NCBI GenBank assembly: GCA_021413735.1
Contig: JAIOPV010000081.1
Span: forward strand, 40,235-104,234
Direction: 5' to 3'
DNA from: Planctomycetota bacterium
GTDB taxonomy: Bacteria > Planctomycetota > Planctomycetia > Gemmatales > Gemmataceae
Length of the DNA stretch: 64,000 nt
Positions 62,124 through 64,000 of this stretch are shown here, in pieces; within the stretch, counting starts at the first letter, position 1; each line of letters begins with the position of its first letter. A program made the translations under genes and the position numbers. The notes below the pieces were generated by a model that saw only the letters and a program-made list of their open reading frames with translations, had not been told where the DNA came from and ran no database searches.

Positions 62124-63053
62124 ATGCGCACACTCCCCCTCGCCATTTTGGGCTTTATTCTCGGATTCTCGGCGAGAACCAACGCGGCCGAGTTGCCGCT
62201 CGTCGTGGACATCTGGCCGGGGAAGCCAGCGGGCGATGATGCCGACAAAATCGGCGAGGAGAAGTTCTTCGAGTTGATGGTTAAAGGAAAGCCGCATTTC
62301 GTCGATGGCAAGCCGACGAAGTGGCTCACGAACGTCACCAAGCCGACGCTCACCATTTATCGGCCCGCGAAAGAAAAAGACACCGGCACGGCAGTGCTCA
62401 TCGCGCCTGGTGGCGGCTATCACAACCTTGGATGGGATGTCGAAGGCACCGAAATCGCCGAATGGCTCAACAGGATCGGCATCACGGGCATCATCCTGAA
62501 GTATCGCTGTCCGCGACGACCCGGCGACGAGAAAGGCGTGCCGCCCGCTGGTCCGCTGAAGGATGCACAGCGTGCCATCAGCCTCGTGCGAAGCAAGGCG
62601 AAGGAATGGGGCATCGACCCGAAACGTATCGGCATGGTCGGCTTCTCGGCGGGCGGGCATCTCGTCGGTTCGACCTGTACGAACTTCGAGAAACACAGCT
62701 ACGCACCCATCGACGACGTGGACAAGATCAGTTGCCGTCCCGATTTTGGCATCATGTGCTATTCCGGCTACTTCAAGGTGAACGATGGCTTGTCGCCGAC
62801 GGTGAAGACTCCAGCCGACGCCCCGCCGTTGTTCTTCGTTCACGCTTCGGATGATGCCATCAGCGACGCCGAACACAGCGTCACGTTTTACCTCGCCCTG
62901 AAGCGCGCCAAGATCGACACCGAGTTGCACATCTACGCAAGTGGTGGCCACGGTTTTGGCGTGCGTCCCGGCAGTCCGTGCTTCGGCTGGACTGCCACCT
63001 GCACCGACTGGATGAAGCAACGCGGCTTCCTCGGAACGACTCCGAAGAAGTAA
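62124..63053 (+). CDS. Secreted alpha/beta hydrolase (esterase-like)
   Basis: ATG 62124 gives 309 residues with a signal peptide (MRTLPLAILGFILGFSARTN, ending NAA). The oxyanion stretch is IAPGGGYHNLGWDVEG, the nucleophile elbow is GFSAGGHLVG, the acid is in HASDDAISD and the His in ASGGHGFG. This is the pattern of the BD-FAE/acetyl-xylan-esterase-like family that planctomycetes use on polysaccharide esters. The substrate is unknown. A frame extending back to 61746 is antisense to the M28 gene and is rejected. Confidence 0.88.
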   Translation: MRTLPLAILGFILGFSARTNAAELPLVVDIWPGKPAGDDADKIGEEKFFELMVKGKPHFVDGKPTKWLTNVTKPTLTIYRPAKEKDTGTAVLIAPGGGYHNLGWDVEGTEIAEWLNRIGITGIILKYRCPRRPGDEKGVPPAGPLKDAQRAISLVRSKAKEWGIDPKRIGMVGFSAGGHLVGSTCTNFEKHSYAPIDDVDKISCRPDFGIMCYSGYFKVNDGLSPTVKTPADAPPLFFVHASDDAISDAEHSVTFYLALKRAKIDTELHIYASGGHGFGVRPGSPCFGWTATCTDWMKQRGFLGTTPKK

Positions 63054-63087
63054 CCCAACCAACGAGCAAGCGCGAAGATTGTTTTCG

Positions 63088-63216
63088 CCCTCTCCCCTTG
63101 CGGGAGAGGGCAGCGAACGAAGTGAGCGGGTGAGGGGTAAAAGCGTTACAGATGTTGGTGCTTAACCCCTCACCCGTCCGCGAAGCGCGGCCACCCTCTC
63201 CCGCAAGGGGAGAGGG
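63088..63216. repeat. Inverted pair of CCCTCTCCC hairpins
   Basis: CCCTCTCCCCTTGCGGGAGA... (63088-63110) and its exact complement (63194-63216) face each other; each is itself a hairpin. Between them are GGGTGAGGGG and CCCCTCACCCG, words shared with the elements at 383 and 19389. No gene lies in 63054-63256. Confidence 0.85.
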
Positions 63217-63256
63217 CAGAGAACCAGAACCTCACACTTATTTCCGGTAACTCACC

Positions 63257-64000
63257 ATGCGTATCACCGCTGTTCTCTTCTCGCTCTGGCTCTGCACTTC
63301 GGTCAGTGCCGTGGACCCGCCCGTCGAACTCGGCACGATTACCGAGAAGCACGAGATGATTCCCATGCGCGACGGCACGAAGCTGTCCGTGTACCTCTAC
63401 TTCCCGCCGGGCAAAGGACCGTGGCCCGTGCTGCTCGAACAGCGATACGCGGACCTGACCGCAGCCGCGACGCGAAAGAGCTTCGCGAAACTCGCCGAGG
63501 GTGGATACGTCGTCGCCGCCCAGAATTTCCGCGGGGCGGGCAAGTCTGAAGGAACGTGGGTCGGCTATCGGGCGCTCGGTTGGGGCGAACAAAAAGACGG
63601 CTTCGACACCGTGGAATGGCTCGCGAAACAGCCGTGGAGCACGGGCAAGGTCGGCACTTTCGGCAGCTCGCAAGCGGGGTTCGCTCAGAACTTCCTCGCG
63701 GTCACGCAGCCGCCATCGCTGAAGGCTCAGTACATGATCGACACCGGGTTGAGCCTCTTTCACGAAGGCTACCGCATCGGCGGCACCACCCGCCCCGAAC
63801 GCTTCAAGCAAATGGACACGGTGTGCCGCAACCCCGAGGACAACCGCAAGCTCGTGAAGGAGTGGATCAAGCACCCGACTTACGACGAATACTGGGCCGC
63901 CGAAGACTGCACGAAGCACCTCGACAAGATGAACGTGCCGTGCTTCACCGTCGGCAGTTGGTACGACTTCATGTGCGTCGGCAGCGTCGATAGTTACATC
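63257..64000 (+). CDS. CocE/NonD-family hydrolase, 5' part only
   Basis: ATG 63257 starts a frame that stays open to the end of the window (248 residues seen). A signal peptide (MRITAVLFSLWLCTSVSAVD) is followed by TEKHEMIPMRDGTKLSVYLY, the start typical of X-Pro dipeptidyl-peptidase S15/CocE hydrolases. RGAGKSEGTW and the nucleophile region VGTFGSSQAGFAQN (Ser in GSSQAG) are present. The acid and histidine lie past the window edge. Members cleave acyl esters or peptides; the substrate is not readable. Confidence 0.88.
   Translation, partial: MRITAVLFSLWLCTSVSAVDPPVELGTITEKHEMIPMRDGTKLSVYLYFPPGKGPWPVLLEQRYADLTAAATRKSFAKLAEGGYVVAAQNFRGAGKSEGTWVGYRALGWGEQKDGFDTVEWLAKQPWSTGKVGTFGSSQAGFAQNFLAVTQPPSLKAQYMIDTGLSLFHEGYRIGGTTRPERFKQMDTVCRNPEDNRKLVKEWIKHPTYDEYWAAEDCTKHLDKMNVPCFTVGSWYDFMCVGSVDSYI

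Overview
The window reads as chromosome of a planctomycete, most likely family Gemmataceae. Two proteins carry the TIGR02996 repeat-companion domain, which is strongly associated with Gemmata and relatives. GC is high (about 60% by eye), GTG/TTG starts are common, Shine-Dalgarno sites are weak, and many intergenic gaps hold palindromic repeats. No rRNA, tRNA, CRISPR array, complete insertion sequence or prophage was seen.

Layout. 1-4.7 kb: end of a membrane protein, an AzgA-type purine permease, a small protein, a fatty-acid desaturase and a hypothetical protein. 4.9-8.5 kb: sdhCAB, a complete type-B succinate dehydrogenase (one cytochrome b subunit, no sdhD). 8.8-44.4 kb: a type VI secretion (T6SS) locus. 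It holds tssM-like, tssL, tssK, tssH/clpV, tssA, tssB, tssC, hcp, tagJ/impE, tssE, tssF, tssG, PAAR and vgrG, interleaved with proteins that are not standard T6SS parts. 44.4-64 kb: housekeeping and secreted-enzyme genes: DoxX-like protein, tandem-protease/TPR protein, sarcosine-oxidase-like enzyme, ferredoxin, several alpha/beta hydrolases, WD40-like protein, degenerate cupredoxin, SWIM/TIGR02996 protein, pyruvate phosphate dikinase, a metallopeptidase-thioredoxin fusion, a LarA-like protein, an M28 peptidase and a partial CocE/NonD hydrolase.

How the T6SS is built. Sheath (TssBC), tube (Hcp), spike (VgrG, PAAR), baseplate (TssE/F/G/K), cap (TssA) and recycling ATPase (ClpV) all look standard. 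The membrane complex does not. TssM is only 494 residues and stops just after its third membrane segment, so it lacks the large periplasmic domain, and no TssJ lipoprotein was found. Embedded in the locus are two giant single-pass proteins (about 1630 and 1650 residues). Both have a caspase/C14-like domain that has lost catalytic residues and very large predicted periplasmic parts; one carries a von Willebrand A domain with an intact metal site. A predicted outer-membrane barrel protein with a Val-Pro spacer and a HEAT-like secreted protein are also there. I infer, without proof, that these supply the envelope-spanning function of the missing TssM periplasmic domain and TssJ. Downstream of vgrG, the spike tail appears to be carried partly by separate genes.

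The second theme is repeats. At least ten distinct palindromic or inverted elements occupy the gaps, mostly at convergent gene ends or between operon genes. One reaches into the 5' coding end of a giant T6SS-locus gene.
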